From Edaphobacter sp. (GTDB lineage: Bacteria; Acidobacteriota; Terriglobia; Terriglobales; Acidobacteriaceae), in contig JAOAPF010000317.1 in NCBI GenBank assembly GCA_025462755.1, positions 1 through 64,000 on the forward strand: 64,000 nucleotides of DNA, in the 5' to 3' direction. The position numbers and the translations under genes were made by a program. Under the pieces are notes generated by a model, which searched no databases, was not told the origin of the DNA, and saw only the letters and a list, made by a program, of their open reading frames with translations. This document shows, in pieces, positions 1-9,248 of the stretch (its first letter is position 1; each line of letters begins with the position of its first letter).

Positions 1-990
1 CCCCCTACTCCCTGCATTCTTCTCTCCGCCCACCTCGACACAGTCTTCCCCGCCCACACCCCCATAGAACCCGCAGAAGAAAAGGACACCGCACGCATCC
101 ACGCACCCGGCATCTGCGATAACGCCGCCGGCCTCACCGCGCTCCTGGCCATCGCCGCCGCATTACGCTACGCCAACATCACCCCGCCCATCCCCATCCT
201 CTTCGCCGCCAATGTAGGCGAAGAGGGCGAAGGTGACCTCCGCGGCATGCGCCACCTCTTCGAGCGCGGCCCCTATCGCCACCGTATCGCCGCCGCCATC
301 GCACTCGAAGGCGGCGGTACCTCCGCCGTCGTCACCCGCGCCCTCGGCAGCCTACGCTTCCGCATCACCATCACCGGCCCCGGCGGACACTCCTGGGCCG
401 ACGCCGGCACCCACAATCCCATCCTCCTCGTCAGCCAGGCCCTCGCCCGCATCGCCGCCCTCGAACTCCCCACGAATCCACTCACCACGATCAACGTGGG
501 CCACATCTCCGGCGGCACCTCCGTCAACTCCATCCCCGAGTCCGCCACCGCGCTCCTCGACATCCGCTCCGCCGACCCCGTCCAGCTCGTCGCCACCGCC
601 ACCTCTGTCCAACAGATCTTCGACGACATCGTCACTCCCGCCACCACACAAAAAACCACAATTCCACCACCAAAACTCCACATCGAAACCATCGGAAATC
701 GCCCCGCAGCCGCCCTGCCCGACGACTCCCCGCTGCTCCACACCCTCCGCGCCGTCGACCGCCACCTAACCCTCCGGACCGAACCCCGCCTCGGCTCCAC
801 CGACGCCAACATCCCTCTATCGCGCGGAGTCCCCGCCATAGCCATCGGCGGCGGAGGCCTCGGCGGAGGCATCCACACTCTCCAGGAGTGGTACGACCCC
901 ACCGGCCGCGAAACCGCCCTCCGCCGCATCCTCCTCACCCTCCTCGACACCGTACAAATCACCGCCGACTCCCACCCCACCCCTGTCTGA
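1..990 (+). CDS. M20-family metallopeptidase (PepT-like), 5' end outside window
   Basis: The reading frame is open from base 1, so the N-terminus lies outside the window; 329 residues are present. The frame opens with SAHLDTVFP, the M20 metal-ligand motif H-x-D, followed by GICDNAAGL (bridging Asp) and VGEEGEGDLRG (catalytic Glu pair). A dimerisation ('lid') domain follows, with GPGGHSWADAG and GGTSVNSIPESATALLDIRS, and the C-terminus carries a late metal-ligand region near GGGIHTLQEWYD. M20 enzymes use two zinc ions to hydrolyse peptide or amide bonds. The exact substrate cannot be read from sequence; tripeptidase or carboxypeptidase-like activity is most likely. The first ATG of the ORF track (247) is internal and not the start. 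Confidence 0.9.
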   Translation, partial: PPTPCILLSAHLDTVFPAHTPIEPAEEKDTARIHAPGICDNAAGLTALLAIAAALRYANITPPIPILFAANVGEEGEGDLRGMRHLFERGPYRHRIAAAIALEGGGTSAVVTRALGSLRFRITITGPGGHSWADAGTHNPILLVSQALARIAALELPTNPLTTINVGHISGGTSVNSIPESATALLDIRSADPVQLVATATSVQQIFDDIVTPATTQKTTIPPPKLHIETIGNRPAAALPDDSPLLHTLRAVDRHLTLRTEPRLGSTDANIPLSRGVPAIAIGGGGLGGGIHTLQEWYDPTGRETALRRILLTLLDTVQITADSHPTPV

Positions 991-1157
991 TCCCTATCAT
1001 CTTCGCTTCTCCAGCTTCACTTTTTCACTCTTCGCTTCTCCAGCCTTCGTCTTCGGCTCTCTAGCCGACGTCTCTTCTCACAGTCGTCACCACTTTCTAA
1101 GCTTGTCCTTCTGAGCGCAGAAGAACCCCCGCATTTCGTTTTGCCTCTGCCTCTGGC

Positions 1158-1199
1158 TTTGCTTCTGCCTTTGCTTCTGCCTTTGCTTCTGCCTTTGCC
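1158..1199. repeat. 12-bp tandem repeat TTTGCTTCTGCC, about 3.5 copies
   Basis: Three exact consecutive copies of TTTGCTTCTGCC are followed by a half copy. It lies in a 670-base gap (991-1660) with no credible gene. The gap also holds pyrimidine-rich sequence (CTTCGCTTCTCCAG twice near 1004-1045), a GC hairpin near 1262-1282 and a long intergenic repeat listed separately. The copies are contiguous, so this is not a CRISPR array. Confidence 0.8.
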
Positions 1200-1221
1200 T
1201 TTCTTGTTGTCATCCTCGAAG

Positions 1222-1495
1222 GAGATCTGCTGTTCTATTGCCCTTCTGCTTTTGGGATTAGAGCGGGGCTTTACCGCCCCGCGTCCAGCCGCCGCCAAGC
1301 GGCCACCGCTGTGCCGAAGGCACGAGCGAAGCCCGAAGGGCGAATCAACTGATTATCGTTGTTGCTTTTGCCGTTGCATTTATTTTTCGTGTTTTCCGCC
1401 CAGAAATCACTTGTCAAGTCCCCAAACCATCTAACCCCAACGCTCTCAGCCACATACGCATGGCATGTTTACCCCCGCCAATCCGCTACAATTAA
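1222..1495 (+). repeat. Long dispersed intergenic repeat, copy 1
   Basis: This stretch is related over about 270 bases to 51871-52081. Shared landmarks in the same order are AGATCTGCTGTT, an (A)GCCGxxGCCAAGCGG segment, a T-rich run, the block GCCCAGAAATCACTTGTCAAGTCCCC (1398-1423), and GCCAATCCGC followed by a -10-like TACAAT. A third copy of the central block lies inverted at 60998-61034. The TACAAT around 1489 could serve as the promoter -10 of the downstream amidohydrolase gene. Confidence 0.7.
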
Positions 1496-1660
1496 AGTAG
1501 CCCCTAAAATAACGAGACACGTTCTTTCTCATCTGAAATCAGGACCTTGCAGCTAAATGTCCGGAAATAGAGACTTTGGCACAAAAGTATACAGCTAAAC
1601 CGTCAAGTTTGAAGACTTTGCGCAAAATCCGACAGGTAGGGATATAACCGAAAGCGATAC

Positions 1661-3466
1661 ATGAAGCCTGTTAGACTCCACCTCGTGAAACCCCTCACTC
1701 TCAGCGCAATCCTCCTCCTGACCGCCGTCGCCCAGGCCCAGACCATGCCAGCCGACACGATCTACCTCCACGGCAACATCCTCACCGGTGCCCACCTCCG
1801 CCCCAACGACCCCTCACCAACCCCGGCCACGGTCACCGCGATCGCCATTACAAACGGAAAAATCATCGCCGCGGGAACCGACGGCGAGCTGCTCAAACTA
1901 AAGAGTCACAAGACAAAGGTCATCGACCTCCAGGGCGCCTTCGCGATGCCCGGCTTCAACGACGCCCACACCCACATCGGCGAAGCCGGCCGTCAAAAGC
2001 TGTCCGTCAACCTGGTCGGCGTCCACTCCCTCGCCGAGATGCAGCAGCGCATTCGCGCCTACGTCGCCACCGCGCAACCCGGCACCTGGATCCAGGGCGG
2101 AGGATGGGACCATACCCTCTGGCCAGACAGCAAACTCCCCTCCCGCACCGACCTCGACCTGGTCACCGCCGGCCACCCCGCCCTCTTGCGCCGCGTAGAC
2201 GGACACATGTCCGTAGCCAACTCCGCCGCCCTCGCCGCCGCCAACATCACCGCCGCCACCCCCGACCCCGCCGGCGCAAAGATCGACCGAGACGCATCCG
2301 GCAACCCCACCGGAATCCTCCGCGAAGCAGCCGCCTACGCCCTCGTCACGGTAAAAATTCCTCCGCCAAGCCTCGAACAACGCCGCCAGGCCCTCACCGT
2401 CGCCATCGCCGATATCCTCGCCAACGGCGTCACCAGCGTCCAGGACAACTCCGAGTGGGACGACTTCCTCGCCCTCGAAGAGCTCGAGCGTACCAACAAA
2501 CTCCCCCTCCGCATAGGCGAATGGATGGACTTCAACCAGCCCGTCGAGGTCCTCAAACAACGCCGCGCCAGCCACTCCAGCGACGATCTCCGCCTCCACC
2601 TGACCCAACTCAAGGGCTACATGGACGGCTCCCTCGGCTCCCGAACCGCCGCCATGCAAGAACCCTACTCCGACGACTCCGGAAACTCCGGACTCCCGCG
2701 CTACGAACAATCCAAGCTCAACCAGATGGCCGCCAAGCGCGCCGCCGCAGGCTTCCAACTGGGCTTCCACGCCATCGGAGACCGCGCCAATGCAATGGCC
2801 CTCAACGCCTTCGGAGTAGCCGATCAGGTCGCAACTCCCGCTCCCCAGCCGCTCGGAAACGGCCCTGACGCCCACGTGGTCACCAAGCCGGAGCAAGGCA
2901 CACCACCCCCCGCCGTCCTCCGCTTCCGGGTCGAACACGCCCAGGTTCTTCTCCCGAGCGACTTCGAGCGATTCGAAAAAGAAGGCGTCATCGCCTCCAT
3001 GCAACCCTCTCACCTGCTCACCGACATGAAATGGGCAACCGACCGCCTCGGCCCCGAACGCATCAAGTACGCCTACGCCTGGAAGTCCTTCCTCGACCAT
3101 CACGTCATTCTGGCCTTCGGCACCGACTACCCGGTCGAACTCATCAATCCCTTCCGCGGTCTCTACGCCGCCATCACCCGCCAAAACGAAGCCGGCACCC
3201 AGCCATTCCAGCCGCAGGAAAAGATCTCGCTCAACGAAGCGATCTACGCCTACACCCAGGCCTCCGCCTACGGCGAATTCCGTGAAAAAGTAAAAGGCCG
3301 CCTCGAACCCGGCTACCTCGGCGACCTCATCGTCCTCGACCGCGACATCACAGCCGCCTCACCTCAAGAACTCCTGCACACCAAAGTCCTCCGCACCGTC
3401 GTCAACGGCGAAACCGTCTACACAGCACCAGAGGCAACAGAACGCGCCACGAAGGCCCAAGACTAA
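1661..3466 (+). CDS. Secreted amidohydrolase (YtcJ-like, amidohydrolase_3)
   Basis: A 601-residue protein with a signal peptide (about residues 1-26, ending AQAQT), so probably periplasmic or exported. It has the amidohydrolase-superfamily layout: an N-terminal beta-sandwich strand set, then GFNDAHTHIGEAG with the HxH metal pair near residue 100, GFHAIGDRAN with a metal-ligand His near 365, and FGTDYPVE with the catalytic Asp near 490. The family hydrolyses C-N bonds such as N-formyl or cyclic amides; the substrate is unknown. The ATG at 1661 is the only start that gives an intact signal peptide. The next gene begins one base after its stop, suggesting co-transcription. Confidence 0.9.
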   Translation: MKPVRLHLVKPLTLSAILLLTAVAQAQTMPADTIYLHGNILTGAHLRPNDPSPTPATVTAIAITNGKIIAAGTDGELLKLKSHKTKVIDLQGAFAMPGFNDAHTHIGEAGRQKLSVNLVGVHSLAEMQQRIRAYVATAQPGTWIQGGGWDHTLWPDSKLPSRTDLDLVTAGHPALLRRVDGHMSVANSAALAAANITAATPDPAGAKIDRDASGNPTGILREAAAYALVTVKIPPPSLEQRRQALTVAIADILANGVTSVQDNSEWDDFLALEELERTNKLPLRIGEWMDFNQPVEVLKQRRASHSSDDLRLHLTQLKGYMDGSLGSRTAAMQEPYSDDSGNSGLPRYEQSKLNQMAAKRAAAGFQLGFHAIGDRANAMALNAFGVADQVATPAPQPLGNGPDAHVVTKPEQGTPPPAVLRFRVEHAQVLLPSDFERFEKEGVIASMQPSHLLTDMKWATDRLGPERIKYAYAWKSFLDHHVILAFGTDYPVELINPFRGLYAAITRQNEAGTQPFQPQEKISLNEAIYAYTQASAYGEFREKVKGRLEPGYLGDLIVLDRDITAASPQELLHTKVLRTVVNGETVYTAPEATERATKAQD

Positions 3467-3467
3467 G

Positions 3468-4394
3468 TTGCCGCATCGACTCAGCGCCTCCACTCTGGCC
3501 CACATCCTGCTCCTGGCAGTCGTGTTCGTCTGGGGAACCACCTTCGTCCTCGTCAAAGACGCCCTCCAGGACGCCTCCCCCCTCCTCTTCAACCTCCTCC
3601 GCATGGCCCTCGCATTCATCGCTCTTGCCATCGTGAACCGCCGCCAACTTCGCCACATCAACCGTCACGCCCTCTACTCCGGCTTGATCGTCGGCCTCTT
3701 CCTCGCAGCCGGCTATCAGTTCCAGACCACCGGTCTCGCCCGCACCACCCCCGCGAAATCCGCCTTCATCACCGGCTTGGTCGTCGTCTTCGTCCCTCTC
3801 TTCACCATGGTCCCAGCCCTTCGTTCCGCAAACACCCCACCCCCACGCTGGACCACCGCCATCGGAGCCCTTCTCGCCTTCTCCGGCCTGCTCCTTCTCA
3901 CAACCCCAGCCGGCACCTCGCCGCAAAACCTCTTCGTCAGCATTGGCCCTGGAGATCTCCTGACGCTGGCCTGCGCCATAGCCTTCGCCGGACACCTCCT
4001 GTCCCTCGCCCACACCTCGCACCAGGTCCCCACCGGCCAACTCGCGACTCTCCAGATCGGCGTAGCCGCTCTGATCATCGCGATCACGTTGCCCTTAGGC
4101 GGAAAACCTCATCTATCTCTCACCCCCCGACTTTTCGTAGCTCTCGCCGTTACCAGCCTCCTTGCCACCGCAGCCGCGTTCACCATCCAAAGCTGGTCCC
4201 AGCAGCACCTCCCACCGACTCACACCGCTATCCTCCTCACCCTCGAACCAGTATTCGCCTGCCTGACCTCGTACCTCGTACTGCATGAGCATCTTGGCAG
4301 CCGCTCTCTCCTGGGAGCATTGCTCATCCTCCTCGGAATCGCCGTCACTGAACTACTTTCCGCAGCCGTCCCACTCCCCACCCACCCGCCATAG
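3468..4394 (+). CDS. EamA/DMT-family permease
   Basis: A 308-residue integral membrane protein with about ten hydrophobic segments in two repeats, typical of the drug/metabolite transporter superfamily (EamA). The N-terminal segment VVFVWGTTFVLVKDAL matches the conserved start of EamA domain 1, and the second half repeats the pattern (AFTIQSWSQQHLPPTHTAILLTLEPVFACL). The start is TTG, one base after the amidohydrolase stop, so translation is probably coupled. Members export or import small metabolites; the substrate cannot be assigned, but the arrangement suggests a compound related to the amidohydrolase reaction (inference). Confidence 0.88.
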   Translation: MPHRLSASTLAHILLLAVVFVWGTTFVLVKDALQDASPLLFNLLRMALAFIALAIVNRRQLRHINRHALYSGLIVGLFLAAGYQFQTTGLARTTPAKSAFITGLVVVFVPLFTMVPALRSANTPPPRWTTAIGALLAFSGLLLLTTPAGTSPQNLFVSIGPGDLLTLACAIAFAGHLLSLAHTSHQVPTGQLATLQIGVAALIIAITLPLGGKPHLSLTPRLFVALAVTSLLATAAAFTIQSWSQQHLPPTHTAILLTLEPVFACLTSYLVLHEHLGSRSLLGALLILLGIAVTELLSAAVPLPTHPP

Positions 4395-4554
4395 GTTTCA
4401 GAAGACTTTTGCCCTTAATTTGCGTCTAACCCACCTGCGGAGTCGCTTTGTCCCAAGCGGATACAACAGGGCGGAACAGCGACTATACTTAAGATTCATG
4501 CCGTGCAATCGTCCGGCGCATAGAAACGCACAACAAATGAGGTCAGATCTACTG

Positions 4555-6213
4555 ATGGATACACCAAATAACACTCCCCCCACTTTGCTTGAGCGCATCC
4601 GCAGCCGCCGCCTCGCCACGACGTTCACTCTCCTCGCGACCTTGTCCGTAGGCATTCTCGCGGGCTCGGTTCTCACACGCAAGGTTAGCGGCAAAGAGCA
4701 GTCCAGCGTCAACTCCTCCGACGCCCGCCCTCTCATCGTTCCTTCCCCAGTGGCCCTCTCCAACGGCTTTTCGCAGATCGTCAAACAAGTCGGTCCCGCC
4801 GTCGTGAACATCAACACAGAGGAACTGCCCAAGCCCGCTGCCAAGCAGCGCAGACGCGGTGGTCAACGGCTTCCTCAGCCAAACAATCCAAATGGCGATG
4901 ACGACAACCAGCAGACTCCGGGCGATATGCAGGACTTCTTCAACCGCTTCTTCGGCGGACAGGGCGGTGACGATGGCGATGGGGGTGCCGGCGGAGAACG
5001 CCGTGCTCTCGGCTCCGGATTCATCGTCGATGGCCGCGGCTACATCATCACCAACAACCACGTGGTCGATAAAGCCGACAAGATTTACGTCAGGCTCTCC
5101 AGTGATCCCGACGATGCCGGCGACCCGGGCCGTGCTGCCACTGTAATCGGGGTCGATAAGGACACCGATATCGCCGTCATCAAGATTGACACGAAAGAAC
5201 CTCTTCCCACCGTCAAACTCGGCAATTCCGACGGCGCACAAGTAGGAGATTGGGTTCTCGCCATCGGCAGTCCTTTCTCGCTGTCGAAGACAGTAACCGC
5301 AGGCATCATCTCCGCCAAGAACCGCAGTATCGAAGAGGCCAGCGCCAACGGTGTCTCCCAGACGCAGTTCCAGAGGTTTATTCAAACCGATGCTGCCATT
5401 AACCCCGGTAACTCCGGAGGTCCGCTCGTCGACATGGCCGGTCAGGTTGTCGGCATGAACACTGCCATCTACACCCAGTCCATGGGCTCCCAGGGTGTTG
5501 GCTTCGCCATGCCCGCCAACATCATCGCAAGCGTCTACAACATGCTCATCGGACCCGAACATAAGGTCGTTCGCGGCTCCATTGGCATCCAGTTCCAAAC
5601 CGCGCAGTCGTCGGCAGTCGGTCGTGTTTATGGGTTTACGAACGGCGTGATCGTCGGCGTCGTCACCCCCAACGGTGGCGCTGCAAAGGCGGGCCTCCAA
5701 GCCGGCGACGTTCTCGTCTCGATAGACGGTCGCAATATCAAGGATGGCGACGATTTGGTGAATGATATCTCTGCTCGCCACGTCGGTTCAACCGTCAAGA
5801 TCGGTTACATGCGCGATGGGAAACAGAACACCGCGAACGTCGTCATCGGAGACCGTGCCAAGACCTACGCCGACATCACCGGCCAGCAGGACGAGCCGGC
5901 TGCGCCACAGGAAGCAGATGCCGGAGAAGGCAAGCTTGGTATCACCGTCGCAGCCATTCCTCCCGCAATAGTGGCAAAGACCGGCATCAAAGGCGGTGTG
6001 ATTATCACCAACGTTCGTCCCGGCTCCTTTGCCGACGAGATTGGCCTCGGCAAGAGCGCGATCATCACAGCAATCAACCGCAAACCAGTCACGGACGAAG
6101 CCAGTTATCGCGCTATCGTCTCGACGCTCAAATCCAAGGATGACGTTGTCTTTGTCATTCAGTCGCCCACCCAGAAGAACCTGAATTCCTACGTGGGCGG
6201 AACGCTTCCGTAG
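4555..6213 (+). CDS. HtrA/Do-family serine protease (DegP-like)
   Basis: An envelope quality-control protease of 552 residues from the chosen ATG. One N-terminal membrane segment (about residues 20-40, FTLLATLSVGILAGSVL) anchors or exports it. The trypsin-like domain carries the triad: His in NNHVVD, Asp in DKDTDIAVI, Ser in NPGNSGGPLVD. Two PDZ domains follow (GVIVGVVTPNGGAAKAGLQAGD and GVIITNVRPGSFADEIG). A Q/G/D-rich low-complexity insert precedes the protease domain. The ORF track start at 4285 overlaps the permease gene; ATG 4555, with GAGG upstream, gives the family-like N-terminus, and ATG 4537 is a possible alternative. Confidence 0.93.
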   Translation: MDTPNNTPPTLLERIRSRRLATTFTLLATLSVGILAGSVLTRKVSGKEQSSVNSSDARPLIVPSPVALSNGFSQIVKQVGPAVVNINTEELPKPAAKQRRRGGQRLPQPNNPNGDDDNQQTPGDMQDFFNRFFGGQGGDDGDGGAGGERRALGSGFIVDGRGYIITNNHVVDKADKIYVRLSSDPDDAGDPGRAATVIGVDKDTDIAVIKIDTKEPLPTVKLGNSDGAQVGDWVLAIGSPFSLSKTVTAGIISAKNRSIEEASANGVSQTQFQRFIQTDAAINPGNSGGPLVDMAGQVVGMNTAIYTQSMGSQGVGFAMPANIIASVYNMLIGPEHKVVRGSIGIQFQTAQSSAVGRVYGFTNGVIVGVVTPNGGAAKAGLQAGDVLVSIDGRNIKDGDDLVNDISARHVGSTVKIGYMRDGKQNTANVVIGDRAKTYADITGQQDEPAAPQEADAGEGKLGITVAAIPPAIVAKTGIKGGVIITNVRPGSFADEIGLGKSAIITAINRKPVTDEASYRAIVSTLKSKDDVVFVIQSPTQKNLNSYVGGTLP

Positions 6214-6224
6214 CTCAGTTCGGA

Positions 6225-6267
6225 GTACAAGTAGCGGCGCTGCTTCAACTTACGCCGCTACTTGTAC
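6225..6267. terminator. 15-bp perfect inverted repeat after htrA-like gene
   Basis: GTACAAGTAGCGGCG and its exact reverse complement flank a 13-base loop, 11 bases after the protease stop codon. The stem is strong enough to act as a transcription terminator or 3'-end stabiliser, although there is no T-run after it. Confidence 0.6.
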
Positions 6268-6424
6268 CCAACCAACTCGCCCAAATACGCGGCACAAAAG
6301 ATGTAGCTGAATTGGTCAACCTTTTGTTGCCATAAGCGATCCTATCCATATACTCTAGCCACACACAGCAATGGCTGGGTTTTGTGGATTTTGCTCGATA
6401 CTCGACCCAAGGTGATGTCCGATT

Positions 6425-6826
6425 ATGAAGTTTGGTAAAGCATTTCTGAGTTCGGCTCTGCTACTGTCCGCCTCGTTACCATGCTTGGCATCGACCCATG
6501 CGCGTCGTGGCCCTACCTCTCCTAAGCTCTTCAATAAGCGTTCGAAAGCGAGCAAACCCGCACCTCAGCGCGCAATCGACGACGCCCGTGCTTCCCAGAT
6601 TCAGACCTCACTGATCAAATCGGGTTATCTTTCCGGTCAGGCTTCAGGACATTGGGACGCCGGCACCGAAGCCGCCATGCAGAAATTCCAGAGCGATAAC
6701 GGCTGGCAGACGAAACTAATTCCCGACTCGCGCGCCATCATTAAGCTTGGTCTTGGACCAGCCCAGGACTCCAGTCAGAGCACCTCTGCAGCAACATCTC
6801 CCGTATCCGGCGTCATGTCCAAATAG
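6425..6826 (+). CDS. Secreted peptidoglycan-binding-domain protein
   Basis: A small exported protein of 133 residues. Residues 1-23 look like a signal peptide (SSALLLSASLPCLAS). A basic linker leads to one PG_binding_1 domain (about residues 58-105: IQTSLIKSGYLSGQASGHWDAGTEAAMQKFQSDNG), with the usual L-x-x-x-G-Y and A-x-x-x-F-Q pattern. No catalytic domain follows; the tail is Ser/Thr-rich. It probably binds cell wall in the periplasm. It is convergent with the flagellar operon end at 6863. Confidence 0.82.
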   Translation: MKFGKAFLSSALLLSASLPCLASTHARRGPTSPKLFNKRSKASKPAPQRAIDDARASQIQTSLIKSGYLSGQASGHWDAGTEAAMQKFQSDNGWQTKLIPDSRAIIKLGLGPAQDSSQSTSAATSPVSGVMSK

Positions 6827-6862
6827 AAGGTTTACTTCGCGTGTCATTCGCACCGACATCGA

Positions 6863-7876
6863 TCAACGTTGTCCGTGTGCTCCAAGGGTAAACACGTGGT
6901 CCTTCACATCCTCACTCGTTATCGGGAGATTGCCTGCCGCCCTCCCCAGAGCGCCGCTCTCCAGCCACATCCGGAGCCAATAATAATGATGTAGCCTCAC
7001 CAGACGTGACGCTACCGGCTGCTTCTGTTCCAGGATCGCAGTGATTTTTGCCTCCATCGCATCCTTATCTTCGACCGCTTCTAGCTTCATCTCCACCCCA
7101 TCGCAAGTGAGCAGCCTGCTTCGCGCAGCTTCGAACGAAGCACCTTCTACCACTCCACTCTCCACCTTCAACTCTGTCATCTGCTCTGTCGCAAACGCAG
7201 CCGAGGCATCCAATCGATCCGCAAAGCCCAGGTATAGTATCCGTGATCCCGCGACACGCAGAGGCAGCAGCCCAAATTTTTCGATAAACACCTTCGGCAG
7301 CACCAGAGCCATCGCCTCCGGAGAGAATCCCTCCGTCGTCAGCACCGGACATCCCCATTGCATACTCAGCCCACGCACGATCTGTTCCGCCTCCAGGCCG
7401 CATTCACTCATAAGCCATTCGCCGATTCGCCCCGTACCGCTCTCTCGCTGCGCCGCCAGCGCTTTTTGCAGTTGCGGGTGGGTAATCCATCCCTGCGCCA
7501 GCATCAACAAACCAAGTGGAACTCTGTGGCGATGCGGAGTTGGCGAAAGTGCTCCCCCATCCGCCAGTTCGCGCCGCACCGCTGTCCGTACCATTGCAAG
7601 CACGCAGCGCCCGCTGCAGCCCCACTGTGCTTCGAAGATCGGCCGTCGGCGATTTCGCCAGGGCATCGTCCATCCGTTCGTGCACTCTGCATTGCCGCAG
7701 GATCTCCGCTGCTGTACCTGCCTCAGCGATGCAGGCAGCCCCAAACCATCCAGGCCGGCAACGTTTTTCGACGGCCTGTATTCGTCCTCCTCCCAGGCCG
7801 TTCCATTGGTTATTCGTGTGTCTTGTATCAACGCATTGGCCTCTGTAACTCCGGTCTTCCTCATTAGAAAAGGCAT
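6863..7876 (-). CDS. MshEN-domain protein with Cys4 cluster, last gene of flagellar operon
   Basis: A 337-residue cytoplasmic protein. Its ATG lies 13 bases inside the end of fliN, so translation is probably coupled. Residues about 59-92 contain CGNAEC and CSGRC, a spacing compatible with a zinc ribbon. Residues about 120-240 match the MshEN/T2SSE N-terminal fold: PLGLLMLAQGWITHPQLQKALAAQ then RIGEWLMSECGLEAEQIVRGLSMQWG. In MshE-type ATPases this domain can bind cyclic di-GMP, but here the first motif has PLG instead of RLG. No Walker ATPase domain follows. A switch-associated second-messenger sensor or an adaptor is possible; the function is not established. Confidence 0.65.
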   Translation of the reverse strand: MPFLMRKTGVTEANALIQDTRITNGTAWEEDEYRPSKNVAGLDGLGLPASLRQVQQRRSCGNAECTNGWTMPWRNRRRPIFEAQWGCSGRCVLAMVRTAVRRELADGGALSPTPHRHRVPLGLLMLAQGWITHPQLQKALAAQRESGTGRIGEWLMSECGLEAEQIVRGLSMQWGCPVLTTEGFSPEAMALVLPKVFIEKFGLLPLRVAGSRILYLGFADRLDASAAFATEQMTELKVESGVVEGASFEAARSRLLTCDGVEMKLEAVEDKDAMEAKITAILEQKQPVASRLVRLHHYYWLRMWLESGALGRAAGNLPITSEDVKDHVFTLGAHGQR

Positions 7877-8172
7877 CGTATACTCTCCAGTCTCAGTTGC
7901 GGCGTCGCCACCTCGGTAATACGCAGGGCAAAGTTGCCGTTGACCACGACCACCTCGCCTCGTGCCACAATCCTGTCGCCGACTACCAGGTCGACGGGCT
8001 CCGACACATGCCTGTCCAACTCCACTACATCCCCTGGCCCCAGTTCCAGAACCTCGCGCAGGGGCATCTCACGCGAGCCGAACTGTAATGTTGCATCCAG
8101 CTCTATGTCGCACAGCAAACCGATTCCCGGATCAACTCCAACAACCTCATCCGTACCCGTCACCTTTTCCAT
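7864..8172 (-). CDS. fliN: Flagellar switch protein FliN
   Basis: FliN forms the lower C-ring of the flagellar switch, where CheY-P acts. The protein is one SpoA (surface presentation of antigens) domain: DIELDATLQFGSREMPLREVLELGPGDVVELDRHVSEPVDLVVGDRIVARGEVVVVNGNFALRIT. The ATG at 8172 is chosen over the TTG at 8190 because GAAAGGA lies seven bases upstream of it; this gives 102 residues. The gene follows fliM closely and overlaps the downstream MshEN gene. Confidence 0.95.
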   Translation of the reverse strand: MEKVTGTDEVVGVDPGIGLLCDIELDATLQFGSREMPLREVLELGPGDVVELDRHVSEPVDLVVGDRIVARGEVVVVNGNFALRITEVATPQLRLESIRCLF

Positions 8173-8186
8173 CACGTCGTCCTTTC

Positions 8187-9200
8187 TCAATTCACACTCA
8201 TCGTCTCGTCGATACTCTGGCCGCCCGAGGCGTCATTCTGATCGTCGTTGTCATTCGCATACTCAAGCTGCGCTCCGCGGTGCTCTCCCGTCCGCACCGG
8301 ATGCGCCCGTCCAAATTGCAACCCGCCTACGCGCAGCTCCGAGGTCGAATGCTTTGGCAGAGGAAGACGCAGAACTGTTCCTGGCTCTAGCGCCGCCAGT
8401 TCACTCGCTCGCAGACGCATCATAGGAAACTGCAGCACGGCGCCGATCTTCGCCTCTCCCATAAGCTCACGTATCCTTGCGTGAGCTTCCTTCGACCGTC
8501 TCTTCGGACGATCACCCTCAGAGATCAACCGCCGTAGAATCGCATTTAGAACAACCGCCGGCAGACACAGATTCATTGCACCCTGCGCCTCCGGCATCCG
8601 CGCCTCGAAGCTCACGCACAATGTCTTCTCTCCGGCAGTCAGCATCCGGGGCACCGTGGGCTCCGACTCCCGCTTCTCAAAAACGAACTCCAACCCGACC
8701 GACTGCCAGGCCAGGTTCAACTCCTGCACTGCCATCTGCACTACCGACGTCAGAATCGCTTCCTCGATATCAGTTAGTTCCCGCGTCGGCCATGCTCGCC
8801 CCACTCCGCCCAGCAGGACATCCACAATAGGCGATGCCAGTGCCAGCTCGAGCTCCAGGAGTCCTACTGCGCCTAGAGGCTCCAACCGAATGGAACAAAT
8901 GTAGCTGGGCGAGGAAAGCCGTTCGAGAAACTCGCTGAACGGCAACTGTTCCCCCGCGACCAATTTCATCTTGAATGGAGTCCGCAACCAGGCACTCATC
9001 GTGTGCATCAGGTTGCGTGCAAACAGATCGTTCACTGAGCTGATCGCCCGCATCTGATCGTTGCTGATCTGGCCCGCCCGGCTGTAGTCATACCGCTCCA
9101 GAAGAGCTTCACTTGCCAGTCCTGCTGTCGGCTCTGAGACGCTCGCCCCAGCAGCCGCAAACAGTGCATCAATGTCTCCCTGCCCTAGCTGCTTTCCCAT
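8187..9200 (-). CDS. fliM: Flagellar motor switch protein FliM
   Basis: A C-ring protein of 337 residues. It begins MGKQLGQGDIDALFAA, the conserved FliM N-terminal peptide that binds phosphorylated CheY in other species. A CheC-like middle domain (about 45-230) follows, then a C-terminal SpoA domain (IGAVLQFPMMRLRASELAALEPGTVLRLPL). The length is normal for the family. It lies 48 bases after fliA and just ahead of fliN in the switch-gene block. Confidence 0.95.
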   Translation of the reverse strand: MGKQLGQGDIDALFAAAGASVSEPTAGLASEALLERYDYSRAGQISNDQMRAISSVNDLFARNLMHTMSAWLRTPFKMKLVAGEQLPFSEFLERLSSPSYICSIRLEPLGAVGLLELELALASPIVDVLLGGVGRAWPTRELTDIEEAILTSVVQMAVQELNLAWQSVGLEFVFEKRESEPTVPRMLTAGEKTLCVSFEARMPEAQGAMNLCLPAVVLNAILRRLISEGDRPKRRSKEAHARIRELMGEAKIGAVLQFPMMRLRASELAALEPGTVLRLPLPKHSTSELRVGGLQFGRAHPVRTGEHRGAQLEYANDNDDQNDASGGQSIDETMSVN

Positions 9201-9248
9201 GCCTTCCCTTCTTTGGTTAGAGGTCTCTCATTAAGTTCAACGCACAGC

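Noticed and set aside
1158-1199. Short regular repeats considered as a CRISPR array
   Set aside because: Copies are contiguous 12-mers without spacers.
1898-3184. Minus-strand 428-residue ORF
   Set aside because: Shadow of the amidohydrolase gene; Gly/Val-rich translation is the product of antisense GC-rich codons and has no domain.
4549-5781. Minus-strand 410-residue ORF
   Set aside because: Antisense shadow of the HtrA gene, with no recognisable motif.
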